The position numbers were made by a program, and so were the translations under genes. The notes below the pieces were generated by a model. It made no database searches, had not been told where the DNA came from, and worked only from the letters and a program-made list of their open reading frames with translations. A DNA stretch of 64,000 nt. Origin: Sebastes aleutianus. Lineage: Eukaryota > Chordata > Actinopteri > Perciformes > Sebastidae. Position 1 is the first letter of the stretch, and each line of letters begins with the position of its first letter. The stretch covers positions 15,169,460-15,233,459 of the forward strand of contig CAKAKS010000062.1 of the NCBI GenBank assembly GCA_916700875.1. The letters are read 5' to 3'. Positions 1 to 13,429 of this stretch are shown one piece after another.

Positions 1-250
1 AAAACACCGGACATTCGTCCAGGAGACCAGCGTCTGTGTCCTGTGTGAAATTAGAAGTCAGTGTTGATTTATTTTTCACATAAGTTACGTATTTAAGTAA
101 CGCCACTTCTGGAGTTATTTTAAGCCAAACCTCAATCTTTTCCTAAACCTAACTAAGTAGTTTTATTGCCTAAGCCTAACCAAGTCAAGCCTAACTAAGA
201 AGCTTTCTTGCCTAAACCTAAGGAAGTTGTTTCCTGTGGAGACAAGTTTA
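1..250 (+). repeat. cctaaacctaa-family repeat (left end cut by window)
   Basis: Contains GTCCAGGAGACCAGCGTCTG, GTGTCCTGTGTGAAA and AAGCCAAACCTCAATC, then several CCTAAACCTAA-type units (about 120-230). The order is the same as in the copies near 13.5 kb and 57.4 kb. Confidence 0.75.
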
Positions 251-1759
251 TTTTGAAAAGACTGTATGAAAAAAGGAGGAATAACTTTTTCGTAAGATAT
301 CACACAAAGCTTTGTATGAGAATACATTGACAGCAGACAGACACAGTAACTAGCAGGTGAAGAAAGTTCAGCTGAAGAGAAGACTGCAGAGACCAAACCA
401 GAGCTAAAAGTAGAGTGAATGTTGGACTTCCATTCATCATGTGGTTACAAACACAAAGACTCTAATGAGATGATAATATCAGCTGAACTACATCCAGGCA
501 GCAGTTACATTACATATTTGGTAAAAACATTTAGTTGGATATAAACATAATTTTTAGGAGACAGGGTTGAAATCTAATGTGAAGTTTATAATGTAACCTT
601 GTGGCATTTAAGTAAAAAACACACAATTGATAGTGTATCTGTTTACATTGACTGAATGTTACATACACTGGTCTGAGTCTGGTTTCTGGTGGCAACACAG
701 GAACAAGATGTGGGACCTCCTGCTTCCTGTGTGAGGAGGGTGCTGAGGTGAGGTGTGAGGCTTCCTACTGTTTGAACATGATGAAACGAGGATGTTCGCA
801 AGCCGTCAACAAGATGCTGCTGATCAGGCTGTATCCTGCTGAGAGCTATCTGACAGAGGGAGCCACCAACAGAGACCAGCGCTTGTTTGCAGAGACGTTT
901 GTGTGTGTGTTCGCTGTGCTCATTTGTCTGTACCATTGTGTTAGGGTGTGTTTTTCACACTATATTTCCTGTTGTTCAAGTATTGGATAGAAGACTTTGT
1001 AAGTGAGGGGTTTAAAACATCTTTACTACTGGAACATTTTAGATTTACATGCAGTGAGACAAACTCTTTTCTACGTCACTAAAAGTTGCATGGCCGCTCA
1101 AACCGACCACTTACAGGCAGAGATATTTAATCTGGGCAACTAGGCTGCAGTCTCTCAGAGGGATTTACTGGAGGGGCACAGAGTAAGCACACAAAAGAAA
1201 AGAAAATACTCACCACGGTCTATAAATTTTCTCAGCAGTAAACAGCTCTGAGAGGCCTCCAGCAGGTTGGCTGTTCACATCACAAAATCATCAATCAACG
1301 GCACGGATGCCGCAGAGAGCGCAACATGACGCCCGGTGGATCACCAGGTCCCGTTAGTGCAGCCACATGTGGATTTACATGAAGGATTCAAGTGTTTCAT
1401 TAGACGGGCTTGTTTTGGGGGTAGTTATACAGTTGTACAATAAACCTGCCCAGCTGATCACTGACGTTTGTGTTTTATGGTGTCGTTGTGTAGCTTCTAT
1501 AGAGCCGGTCGCTCCGCCACCCTAATATGAGGTAGATGAACAGCTTGTCTCATGAGGAGAACTGTCCCAGATTTAAAAGACACAGTATGACCTTGATTTC
1601 TACAGGAAAGAAACCTACAGAGCACTGATTTATTTCCTTAAGCCTAAAGGAAAAGCTGCACCTTGTGTTGGAGCAGTGTGATCGGGGTGCAGCCTACTTT
1701 AGCGTGGAGGCTGCGGAGAGAGGAGTGATTTTGACGGTTGAATTCTGAAAGTGGAATAA
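251..1759. other. No gene seen
   Basis: Unassigned intergenic DNA. The short frames at 643-936 and 748-990 overlap on opposite strands and resemble no family. The stretch around 1050-1450 is GC-richer and may be another repeat, but no second copy is present in the window. Confidence 0.6.
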
Positions 1760-2860
1760 CAGCGACAACATTTACATGCACAAAATATTATGGTTTTTGC
1801 CCTTATTCCGAAAAAAACTATATTCTTTTTACGAAAAATAAATAAATATTCCACTAATATTCCTGTTTACATGCAGCCGTGCATACTCCGATTCATTCCT
1901 TCAACCACCTTCTTGAAAAGGACGGTGTTTATTTGCACATATCCAAAAACCTGTTGATATCCAAGTCTTTCATAATGTTTAAAAGTAGGTGTGTCTTTCC
2001 TTCCCACCAGAAATGTGGGCTTTTCTTTTGGCTAGTTGGCTTGTGTTCAACCCACAGAGCTGACTGTAAACGGGTAAGGGGCCGTGTGTGGCAAACTGCC
2101 ATAAAAACCCCAGTTGAGACCATAGACTGTAGACAGCTCCCCAAAATTGAAGCCCAAACATCTGGATCACCCCCTGGTGGCTGGCTGCAGTATAGGTCAT
2201 AAAGCCGGCCTCTTCCATGTTAGCGTATGGGACATGGGCCAACATAAAAAGTCAAAGTGCACGTCAAATAAAGTTTTCCCAAAGATGGTTTCTGTCATTT
2301 TAGGTAGTTGTTATCACGCTGATGTATGTTCAAGTGTTCAATTGGTTATTTGATGCTATAAAAAGGGGTGAGAAGTCATGATTGACAGCTGTGATTCTCT
2401 CTCGCTAACAAGGTGCGGCAGTGCTCGGCTCACGATTGGTTTGGGTGGGTGTGTGGGTGGGTGACCTCAATACCGCGGCTCCACCACCCGATCAGTACAG
2501 CGCAGACTCTGGCTCCAAATGACGTAAAAATCTCAAAATGACAGCTCCCGTATTTGGGATATTTTGGCTTCACTTCTATATAGTGGGAGGAAGTGGAGAC
2601 ACGTCGTTCATATATATATATATACAGTCTCTGATTGAGACGCATATTTTGAATGTGCTGTATACATGTCCAAAGAACGCTCCTAAAACCTGATTAATAG
2701 ACATATCCCACATGTCTTAATGGGAAAATGCTCCATTCAGAATAAGGCCTAATTCAGAGAATCCAAACGGAATAAGCTGTTTACATGACCCGTATCAAAA
2801 TTGAAATATTGTCATATTTGGAATAATAGTGGAATATTAGTGTGCATGTAATTGTAGTAA
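1760..2860. mobile_element. TIR element family A, copy 1, with an inner insertion
   Basis: The outer ends are inverted: TTTACATGCACAAAATATT near 1766 on the left and AATATTAGTGTGCATGTAA near 2837-2855 on the right. The sub-terminal parts also match copy 2 at 6143-6965 (TGTATACATGTCC and the AAACTGC...GTAAACGGG blocks). It carries no transposase frame, so it is non-autonomous. A second element occupies 2121-2641. Confidence 0.75.
2121..2641. mobile_element. Non-autonomous TIR element nested in family A
   Basis: Starts CATAGACTGTAGACAGC and ends TATATACAGTCTCTG, imperfect inverted ends. It is flanked by TTGAGAC at 2114-2120 and 2635-2641, a probable 7-8 bp target duplication. The matching site in copy 2 reads straight through as CTGATTGAGACGCATATT, so the boundaries are well supported. 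Short ORFs inside are not conserved proteins. Confidence 0.8.
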
Positions 2861-3740
2861 CTGTATGTACAAGATCTAATGAGGGAACTAACAGTTTAGA
2901 TCCTAATGAATCGCATCCGTGCAACACTTGTGCTGCAGACTGGGCAGGTGTGTTCCGACGTAGAGGCCATGCTCCTCGTGAAGAAGTAGTTAATTTCTTG
3001 TACAGTTAGTTTCCCGCGTACAGAATAGTTTATTTGCCGTCTTCTTTTCCCGTGGCACACGTTGTTGAAACTATTTGGATATAACAATGGCGACCGTATC
3101 TGCTCACACTGCGTCAAAGGACATTTGCGTAAAGTTGAGCTTATCAACTTCCCCTCCCGTAGTGCCGCTGCGGGCACCTTTTAAAATCTCTGCAGCTGGG
3201 GTCATCAGGATTGTGGGGCCTCAAAACGGGGTCACATGCCATAAAAGCTGTGTTAAATCCTTTCAGAGAGGGGAACAACCAGACTCCATGAATTGCTAAA
3301 TGAAAAGTGCCATATTGGATTCCTGGGATGTGGAAACCAGGCTAACTGCTAACCTAATTAACGTGGCCTCCCTCCTGTGATTTGGCAAATCAGAGAGTGC
3401 TAATTTCACCCAGCACTGCACAAGATACCTAAAGCCCAGAAGAAAAGTGTGTCTTTGCTTGTTATCAAGTAACTGCTGTGTGTTTATTGACGTGCTCCAG
3501 TGATGCACAATGCTTTTGGCTGAAAAGAAGCAAGATGGAGATAAGAGTCCATTTCAGGGCTGTAAAGTTTCCTTTTTGTAATCCAGGAAAAATCAACTGA
3601 GCACATAAAGCTTTAAAAGACTGTTTCACATTCAGAAGTTATACAGTTCAGTGTAGTTCAGGCCAGTACAACAGCATTGTAAATCCTACAAGTCTATATC
3701 TATATGGCCAAAAGCCTTAGTTCTAATGAAAGGACGGTTT

Positions 3741-4540
3741 AAGGCAAGTTCACACTAAAAGACTTTCAAAGTAATCAGATCATTGTACCTTTATCACTAG
3801 ACAACTTACTGACTTGTAATCGGGACTCTTTAAGTCGTTGTGGTTTTCACCATATGACTGACCGGCGACAGAGGGTCACACACTACAAGGTCTTTCACCG
3901 GGAGGGTCTCCGATCTACGTTTTGTTACAAAAACAAGTGGGAAATGACGTGATACCGTGCGCAAGAAAGGAATTTTTGTTCCAAAAATAGTCATGTTTAT
4001 TGGTGTTGTCGTTGGCACACGTGTTCACAAAATAACCTGTTTCCACACATCTTTATCATTTATCATCTTTCTCTTGATGCAACAACAACTTTGGTCCGTG
4101 TTGCAAATGCAACACATAGCACATAGTTACAGGCAACCCCTCCTGGGATGCTTCTGTGATGCTGCAAGATGTTCTCATCCCGACTCGTCGCATACTGCCG
4201 CTTTGTCACGCCCCTTGCCGTCACTTTAGGTTTAGGCAACAAAACCACTATAGTAAGGTTCAGGAAAGAGCAACATGGTTGTGCTTAATTCAGTACGATT
4301 TTACGATGAAAGCCTTGTGTTTGTTGGACGGACCCGCCCGATGTGTCTCTGTTGCTCTTTAAACTACATCACCACACTCCCGGTGCAGTGTTTACTGTTG
4401 CAGCAGATGGGCTGGATGCATCAGCGAGCCTCTCTTTGAACACATAGCGCTCGAGCCAACTCTGATTTGTCGGGGAGTTCCACAAACTGTTCGCGAGTGG
4501 AAAATCATGGCTTAAGCCGTGTGGTGTGAACTATAGGCAT
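3741..4540. mobile_element. TIR element with a SINE-like insert
   Basis: Inverted ends AAGTTCACACT (about 3745-3756) and GGTGTGAACT (about 4523-4532). The interior has no transposase frame. A minus-strand copy of the cctaaacctaa repeat family sits at about 4165-4275. Confidence 0.5.
4165..4275 (-). repeat. cctaaacctaa-family repeat fragment
   Basis: Read on the minus strand it gives GTGGTTTTGTTGCCTAAACC followed by AAAGTGACGGCAAGGGGCGT, aligning with the copy at 8370-8500. Only the 3' half of the family is present. Confidence 0.7.
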
Positions 4541-6142
4541 TTTTTCACAAATATGATGTAGTTCATTTGTCCCACTCTATTAAAAGCATCAAGTCTATAT
4601 AAACTCATTGAAAATGAATGTAAGACTTTGTGACCCCACTGTTTTTTGTTTATCGGGGTTTTACTTCTTCTGCTTCATTCTTTAGTTGCGTTGTCAGCTG
4701 AACTCTTATATCAGCAGAAAATAAGCCTGGAGGCTCCACCACTCACCTCCACTATCTGTTCTAATTCACTGTGTATGGGGAGGCTCCAGGCTCTCTATAC
4801 CTGATGCTATCACAAGTTTGAGTCTTCACTCTGCTTTCTGGCTTTAGGAAAATCGTTCACAGTCACATGTATTGATTTGAGTGTACCAGAGCGCAAGAAA
4901 TAACATCAAGAATTCTTATATGTGGATTTATGGGCCAGCTCTCACTGAGCCTGATAAAAAACTGTTGACCTTAAATACTGCAGAGAGAAAGAAACAGAGA
5001 GAAAATGAGCAGTCGCTTTTTGTGAATTCTCTTTATCTGGCCTTTCAACTGTCCTGCCAACCGCTGCGAGCAATCTGCTAAAGAAAAAATAAAGAAACTC
5101 ATAAATGTTTTGATCTCAAATGGCAAAAAGATTGCCCCGTTAAGGTCAAACCTCTTTGTGCGTTTCTTCTATAAGTCTGGGGAGGCAGCGGAATAATTAA
5201 AATGCGGCATGACAGTTTGGAGCAAACAAAAAACAGATTCGGGAGAAAAAGAGTACACTCATGAATAATTCAAAATGTTAGTCTTTCAGCAAACACCACT
5301 TTATAATGAACTATGAGTGTAAGAAAATAAAGCTGCCAAGAACGTGTTGATACTGACAATGTCGGAGTCAATTACAAAAAACAAGCGTGAACGTGCAGAA
5401 ATGCAATCAGATTTACAGTTTGAGTAATTTTGCATGATAAACATTTTCAGACAAGCATTTCTGGGAGAAAAACGGTTTGTTTTGAATCTTGACACACGAA
5501 GGAGCTGCTGTAATTATGTTCCTGTTCCTCTTTTGAAATGAAGCAAGTAAAAAAATCAATGGCTGTCTCGATAGAGAGATGAAAATGAAGGAGGGCAAAA
5601 ATCAATTGTTTCGACATAATCTGAGGGAGTTAGTGTTCCTCCGCTTGTTTGTCGGAGAAGCTCTGAATGAAATCTTTAAACCTGAATGAAATCTTTAAAG
5701 CTCAAACAGCAGAGAGGAAGTGAGACTTCCATCATCTGAGAGGAATTTCATCAATAAATTGCATCATCCGAACGTCGGATGAAGCAGCTCATTGATAAAA
5801 TGGACACAGTTGTAACCGAACAGCATGACAGTGATGTCAGCGTCCAACTTTATCTTTAAAGGACAAAAAGATCAAACCACATGCTCTGGTGGGTTAAGAA
5901 GAGGGCAAAAATCAAATGAGGCTTCCTGGTTAAGACATTTAAACATCAGGACACAAATGTTAAAGGATAAGTTATTACCGTTATTCTTTATTTTTGTTAT
6001 TGTCAACAAACCCCATGACAAGACCCAAACCAACAATGAGTTGATCCTACTAACAAGCAGCCTGAATATCTTCTTCCTCTGTCCCATACAGCTCCATTGT
6101 TGTCCATAAACTATTAAAAGCACATCAATTAGCCACATTGAC

Positions 6143-6965
6143 TACGTTTACATGCACACTGATATTCCGAATATAACAATATTCTGAATAAAGGCTGTCA
6201 AAGTTAACGTAACATATCATATGAAACTAGAAAACCTAAGGAATCCATTGGTACCAACCATGTCATACTAGCTTGTCAGGAAGGAGGTTAAATAACGCTC
6301 CAAACTTGGCGAGGAAAAACTGCCATGGCCATTTTCAAAGGGGTCCCTTGACCTCTGACCTCAAGATATGTGAATGAAAATGGGTTCTATGGGTACCCAC
6401 GAGTCTCCCCTTTACAGACATGCCCACTTTATGATAATCACATGCTGTTTGGGGCAAGTCATAGACAAGTCAGCACACTGACACACTGACAGCTGTTGTT
6501 GCCTGTTGGGCTTGAGTTTGCCATGTTATGATTTGAGCATATTTTTTATGCTAAATGCAGTACCTGTGAGGGTTTCTGGACAATATTTGTATAAATAAAT
6601 ACTTGACAAATCTCCCTTTTAAGGTAGATTTTGAACAGATAAAAAGTGTGCGATTAATTTGTGATTAATCATGATTAACTATGGAAAATCATGTGATTAA
6701 TTGTGAATAAATATTTTAATCGATTGACAGCCCTATTCTGATTTTGATATGTAAACAGTATGTTCTGTTTGGATATTCAGAATTAGGCCTTTTTCCGAAT
6801 GGAGCATTTTCTGATTAAGACATGTAGGATATGATGATATTATTTATGTTTTAGGAGCATTCTTTGGACATGTATACAGCTCATTCAGAATATGCGTCTC
6901 AATCAGGGTTTTTACTGCAGTTTGCGACACACGACCTCTTGCCTGTTTACGTCCAGCTCTGTGCA
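6143..6965. mobile_element. TIR element family A, copy 2, interrupted and truncated
   Basis: Left end CGTTTACATGCACACTGATA matches the inverted right end of copy 1. After the insert at 6188-6733 the match resumes with TTTTGATATGTAAACAG and runs through GGACATGTATACAGC to the GTTTACGTCCAGCTCTGTG block. It then stops where copy 1 continues, so one end is lost. Confidence 0.75.
6188..6733 (+). mobile_element. hAT-like non-autonomous element family H1, copy 1
   Basis: Ends are GGCTGTCAAAGTTAACG near 6193 and ATCGATTGACAGCCC at 6719-6733, inverted. It is flanked by TATTCTGA at 6180-6187 and 6734-6741, an 8-bp duplication typical of the hAT superfamily. The uninterrupted form is seen in copy 1 of family A. 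It contains GGGTACCCACGAGTCTCCCC and other blocks shared with 47391-48067. There is no transposase frame. Confidence 0.85.
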
Positions 6966-8224
6966 TCCACCAGATGCCCTCAGACTTTCCCTCCTTTTCC
7001 CCATCACCCGACTGCCCCGCCCATCTACACACCTGTTCCAACTTCCCTCATCTGCTCTCAGTTTATATCCCGGTCCAGTTCTGTTCATTCCCTGCTAGAA
7101 CATTGAAGTTACTGTGTTGCTGTCAAGCCTCTGAACCTTTACCTGAATCCTACCTTCACTTTGACGATACATTTTTGAACTGTCCCGATCTGCCTTGATT
7201 GCCTGTATTTTGGTCCAATCTTGCATCTGAGCTTTCACCTTTATTAAATTAGAAAATGTTCACCTGGAAACTCTGGATAAAATATTGTACTGTAAGTGGA
7301 TCTTTAGTTGATAATTTTTTTGCCAAACTGTTATATCTAAGGCCAAGAACGAACATTCAGAAGCTGTCATAACATTATATCCATAAAATTGTCCTCTACT
7401 AACATTTAAAGCAAACCTCTGCTCACATAAATCTCATAAATGCTTCCCTTTATGAGTCCATGATAGGTATTATAATTAGATTCTGCTTTACAACCTTTCT
7501 GGAAAAGAAAAGGTTACACAAATTCAGAGCGCTTGTGATTATGATCATGTGCGGTGCAGAACACAAAGTGACTCACTGCCTCGAGTCGGCACCGTGAATT
7601 TGTCTTTGCTCTGTCCAAATGTTACCCTGCGAAACGAGCAATACAAAAATACCAACACAATTAGCAGCAAAAATGCATTAAATCAATTCATGCTTTCCTC
7701 AGACCGACACATAAACAGACCGAGCGAACAGGAGGTCTAACTTCATCTAACACTGACCCATCTAACACTGAGCCCTCTCCACGCTGAGGGAGAAATTAAT
7801 GGAGCAACCTCATAAAGGTACAAAGAGGCCGGAGCAGCTCGTCCTGCTGAGTGTTGTGTGAGAGCTGGTCCCCGTGGTAACACCAACAAATGGCGACTTT
7901 ACGTCATGACTGAAAAATTGAAGATAATGCGTTCCCTGATATGAACCCTCGGTGATAAACAGCAACATTATCTTTCACCAACAGAAATGTGTAGAAAAGT
8001 GAACGCACAAAGAATATGGTGATATTCTGTAAAACACAAATGTGTTGTTCTTTCCATCTCTAAGATGCTTTAAAAACTAAACTGGCTTTTATATTCATTT
8101 AAAGAACACAGTTTTACATGCTGTACATATTGTACATTGTGCATGACACTGTAGTTGTAGGCTGCATAGTCGAAGGTTACAGCTTTTATGTGCTTGGTCA
8201 GCCCACACTCATTCCCAGGGTTGG

Positions 8225-8510
8225 GTGGATGGGTCCAACAAACACAGGGCTTTCATCCAGGAGACCGCTGTTCGAGTCCTGTGCGTCACATAACAATCAG
8301 CTGTTCAATTGTGTTCACAACATTCAGTGTTCACTGTACAAATGTAGTTTTAACCCCAATCATTTAGTTTTTTCCTAAACCTAACTGGAGTGGTTGTATT
8401 GCCTAATCCTAAAGTGATGCCCAGGGTAACTATAGTGGTTTTGATGCCGAAAATAAGGTGACGCCAAGGGGTGGTATGTGACAAGTTGGGATGAGTACGT
8501 GCTGTAAATG
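8225..8510 (+). repeat. cctaaacctaa-family repeat, tRNA-like B box
   Basis: Shares ACACAGGGCTTTCATCCAGG and the later TTTTTCCTAAACCTAACTGG with copies at 1-250, 13430-13600 and 57324-57490. This copy keeps GTTCGAGTCC at 8272-8281, close to a pol III B box, which suggests a tRNA-derived SINE. No convincing A box was found, so the class is tentative. Confidence 0.6.
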
Positions 8511-8519
8511 CAATTTGTA

Positions 8520-11500
8520 GGTAAATCACAGGCACGTCGTCAAACAAGAAGTGTTTTTTTTGTTGTAATGCGTTATTCCGCTTGTTAATTCGCAATGCTG
8601 ATGGTCTTTTGTTAACAAAGGGGAAACAGGGTTGCTTCTTACAAAAAAAACAGAGAAAAAATCTTTGTTTTCAGACATTTAAACTGTGACATCATCATTA
8701 TATTGTGTGAGTTTTCATCACTTTTGAAACATCCAAAATTCTCACATACCTATGTTTGAAATCATGTGTAAAAAAATGTCTTACATGTGGAATTACTATT
8801 AATTATGTTTTTATCACTTGCAAGAAAGCACATGTGAAATGTATGTTTTCACAAAAAACATCCAAATTTGTTCTTACTGAGGTGAGCTGAATGATGAATC
8901 CCACTTGATCATAAACTGGTGGTGTGTGGCCGATTGTTCATTATTAGCATAGGTAATGTCCATAAACACTATATTAGGGCAGGTGTTGCCCAAGAAAATG
9001 CCACAAAAAAAAGCTGTAAGAAGAAGAAGTTCAGCAGTAGTGAAATCAAGATGTTCTGTTAAATAAACTTGAACAAAGTAAGCATGTGATTTTCCGGAGC
9101 ATCAGTACTGGAGTTAACAGAAAATCAAAAAGCATCAAAGAGCAGCATGAAAGCCATTCAGAAGCTGAACGCACACAATATCATGTCGGTTTCTTTTATA
9201 GTTTTAATTGGCATCAATGGACCAATAGTATTTCTTTAATAATTAAATCATTAAAATTACTCTAAAACATATAATAATCCTGATTTAATTACATGATTTG
9301 CATGAGTTTTTTTTTTTTTATGTTATGTTTATGTTTTATGTAATTTAAAATGCATGTTTTCTTGCTACGGACAATTTGTGGACTGTAAAAACCAGATGTT
9401 TTATCTTGGTAAGGGTGCTCTCGACCACTCGTAAAGTGTTCCCTTACCTAAGAGAAGAGCAATAAGAAAACATTGGTGAATCCCAGAAATCAATGAGTAC
9501 GAACAAATAAGAATAATTTATGGACACGAACAATTGTTACACTTAAATCGAAGTATAAGTTGTTGAATTGCGGCTGAAATAGTCTTCTGATTTTTTTGAC
9601 TTGTGGTGCTTTAAGCTGAAGCTGCAGAATCAGAGTACAGTATAAGGAAACTTGTTAATTGCTGCTTGTTTTGCGAGAGTCCTGAACTGTTTCCTCTGAG
9701 TAATCTAAAGTCTGCCAGGCCTCTGCGCTCCACAGGGAGTTTCTCCAGGTAGCTCAGTGGGACCACCGTATTGACTCGTGCAGCGTGTAACAAAAGGCTC
9801 CCATTTATCTTGATTAGGTCTGAACATCTGTACAGCCGCAGCCATCAAAGTGTCATTGAACGTTACTCCTGCATGGTGAGTCTTCTCTGCATACACACAA
9901 AATATGGAGGTCTGAGAGGAAGTAAAATACTTATCCATATGACCGCAGGATCTTCTCCTTTCTGCTGATGATGGGCATGCGGATCAATATCATTGATTGG
10001 TCCCCGCTGCTCTGGGGGGAATTAGCATTTCAAAAGAAACTCCAGCTACAACTGTGAAACAACATCGACCGGAGGGATTCTCAATCAAAGGTGAGACATG
10101 TCTAAGCCTTGACCTGTGGTCTCGGTGCTTCAGCAAAGACAAACTGTACCGAAAAAACGGCAGCTTTTAAAAGCCCGGTCGCCATGGAAACCTCTGCATT
10201 ATGGAGTACTGATTGTGAAATCATATACACAGGCAGGGATAGCGGTGCCTTTATCCCTTTGACCCCGACCAGATTGCTCTTATTTCCCATGGTTCAGGAA
10301 GCCAAGCCCTCTTGATATCTGAAATTAGATGTCGGAGTCTCTCTCGTGAAGCACAGCCATAACTCGCTGTAAATTGCTTCACTTGGTTTGTAACCTCGAC
10401 CAAAAGCTCTCGACTCCGTTTCAGGGGCTGACATCATTAGAGTTTTATTGCTTCTAAGAGGATCACACGGAACCGAAGGTGGCACGCTGGAAGTTTTTGA
10501 GGCAACGAACGGTGGTCAATCATATCAGGGTTTCTGACACTTCAGAGTTTTTGTTCGTGGACTAAAGTTTCTTTCCTTTTCTCTCTTCCTTTGTGGTGAG
10601 TCACTAAATCTTCTGTGGTATGCAATCGCTGCAAGGTTCTAAATATCATTCCTTCTCGCTGACATAAAATGAGCTTTCACAAAGCTCTTAAAAACTGACG
10701 TTATCTTAGATGAATCTAAACTTTTGTATTCCAAATAACATTGAAATGTCAAACACATCATTTCCTGCTCTGTCAAAAACAGATGTTCATTTTTAATTTG
10801 CTTGCTTTCATAGATGTCCCATAACAGAGACATACTGTAATAAGCCCTCTAGTGAAAAGAAGCATTTTTTACCTTTTCTTATCTACTTACAGGGCCCGTT
10901 GGCTGTTTTTTAACCCCGATGCCAAATTTACAGTCACACTAAGACATAAAATAAGAACAAGAATAGAAAATAAACCGGCTCAGTTAAACTTGCAACTGAT
11001 GTTTTGGCCAGAAACAGTCTGAACAAACACTGACATATTGTCACCTTTTAAGTTGATATGGCAAACTTGTGAGCAAACACACCAGTTGAGCAACATAAAC
11101 AATCATTAGGAGTCTTTGTGTTGAATATAAGTCCAATATTCTCTCTCTTTTAGCTCTGTTTTTGGTCTCCACCAATTCCTGAGGGAAACATCTGTCTCTT
11201 TAGCTGCTAAATGCTCCACTATGTTCAACCAGCTAGTCTTTAAAGCCCCTTTCCCACTGGACAAAACACCCACTAACATCTGGCTTTTGTCTTCAGTGGG
11301 AAATGCTACAATCTGCATTCATTCCCGGGACAAATGACTCTGCAGTGATCACGGGTATTTATCGGCGATTGAAGCGGTGATTGAAGCATGACACCCAGAT
11401 GGAGATGCTAATTTATGCCCCTTTCCCAGCGTGATGCTATGTGATGTGCATTGAAGTGAATATATAATAAATAAAATCAACAGGTATTTGGACAATTATT

Positions 11501-13260
11501 CTAATTTATTAACATACAAAACACACAACTAATATGCTCTCCTCAAAGCCACCAGACTCCAGTGAGACAACAGTAATTTTACCTCACTAAACACACTTCA
11601 TTCAAACTCTACAGAAACTAAATAAAACTCCTCAAAACCTTCTTTGTTAGTCTTTCCACTGTTCCAACAATCACCAACTGTGGTTTGAAAACGGCTGAAA
11701 ACGGCTGAAAACGACGCCATGAGATCATAGAGAGTGTACCAAAACGGTGAAGCTGCAGGCCTTAAACCAAGTAGTTATGAGATCTTATAGGTAAGTTTTT
11801 ATTACTTGGTGTACGTGATTGCACTTTTAATAGGTTTGACATGCAAAAAATTATATGATAATGAAATGATACTATAATGCACCAGCACATTGTGCTGCTG
11901 CAGCAACAAGCTTTTGTGCTCCAATAGGTTCAAAGTATGTGAGCTACAGATATTCTTTTAAGACAACATCAACCATGGGTGTAAATGAAAAAGCTGGTTT
12001 GGATCACGGTGTTAATGTCAAGTAGCAAAACACACTTTGTTCTAAGTGTTACCTTAATGCTGATAATTGTAAGTCTTGAACTTCAAGTGAGATTCTTCTT
12101 GCAGTATGCATGTTTTAAGCTTTCGTACAGAGCAACAACACAGTTTATACCACACTCGTAGTCTCTTAGACATTGTTCAGGCTGTATTTATTAACAGGAG
12201 GACCAGAGGGACTCTTTCATATAGCCCATATTAAAGGCTAATTCACCTTAAGTGCACCATAATCTGCAGTCTTTTGTATATTCCTGGCTAAGTGCATATA
12301 ACTAGACTTTTACACTTAGTGCTGTGCGTGCTGGTCTTATACATAAAACACCTCTGATGCTCTTTGATGAAAGTTGTATGGAGTTCAATATGAAAGCCTG
12401 AATAGAAATGTACAGGCTGTTATTCCTAGAAAGTAGAGTTTTATCATCCAGTGATCTGTTGGCTGCAGATGGACAAATATGTAGAAATCAATCTGGCAAA
12501 CATCAAAAGCAAAAATACAAAAAAGGTGTTTGGTTCCCACTCAACATCTTAAACATGCCTTGAATAAAGGTTTTCCATCAGCTGTGTTTCTGTCAAAAGG
12601 CTGCCGGCCTAATCCGAAATGAACCATGACTCATCACAGACTCATTATTAGATAACAACCTTTTAGAAAAATCATCAAATTATTCATTTCAAGTGTGAAA
12701 ATCGCCCTTAGAGTGTATTCTTCTGGTCACTGTGGTTCACCCGCTGAGACAGGCTCTGTCATCACAGGCCCGGTAAATCTGGCTGATTTCTTGTGTTCAT
12801 GCAGACTGGCAGCGATAGTACTGAAAGTGAGCCGACACCTGCAGGTCAACCACCCCACGTTTACCTTTAGGCTATTTCTCAAATCTCTTCTTTTGGATGA
12901 ATACTAAGATATTCTTTGAAGCTTCCTTTGTGGTTTGCATTATGATGATCCAGTGGGTCAGATGGAAGAAAATGTTAATGCACTTTGTTTATCAGTTGAG
13001 TTGGTAAAGCTGCATTGGGTATTGTTGCACCTTAGAGGCAACAGGTGATTGCAAGATTAGCGTGTTTGAGTGTTTTCTAAAAACTCATGTAATAAGGTCA
13101 CTGGATACTGCTTTGGTTTAAAGAAAAACATTTTGGGAAATAAGCTTATTTGCCTTCTTCCAGAGAGCTACAGTATATGAGAAGATTGATACCACTTTAC
13201 GGATGTGGACTGTGGGTATAAGTTGAGTATCTCATGTGGCATTCTCCTCTCCTTCCGCTG
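8520..13260. other. No gene seen (4.7 kb)
   Basis: AT-rich intergenic DNA. Frames are all below about 80 codons and overlap on both strands. TTTCCCACTGG/CCAGTGGGAAA-like motifs near 11248-11300 hint at a decayed inverted repeat. Otherwise I see nothing. Confidence 0.6.
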
Positions 13261-13429
13261 TGTGTGCTATCTGTTTTGCAAGGTCGCTGCATCCCGTGCT
13301 TGGCGCCGCCAAAGACGATTGTGATTGGTTTAAAGAAATACAAACAAGCCAGAGCATTGATGAGAGATGATGTGGAGCCAGATCTTTCTTTAGCCAGCCT
13401 AATCCCAATCCTACCGACACTTAAACAAA

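Noticed and set aside
120..240. Telomere-like CCTAAA runs
   Set aside because: Units are irregular and occur as part of a dispersed repeat family with copies elsewhere in the window.
4063..4362. Small frames on both strands near 4.2 kb
   Set aside because: They fall across a TIR element and a SINE-like insert.
8272..8281. A functional tRNA gene at the B-box-like site
   Set aside because: No cloverleaf arms or A box can be folded around it; it is at most a tRNA-derived repeat.
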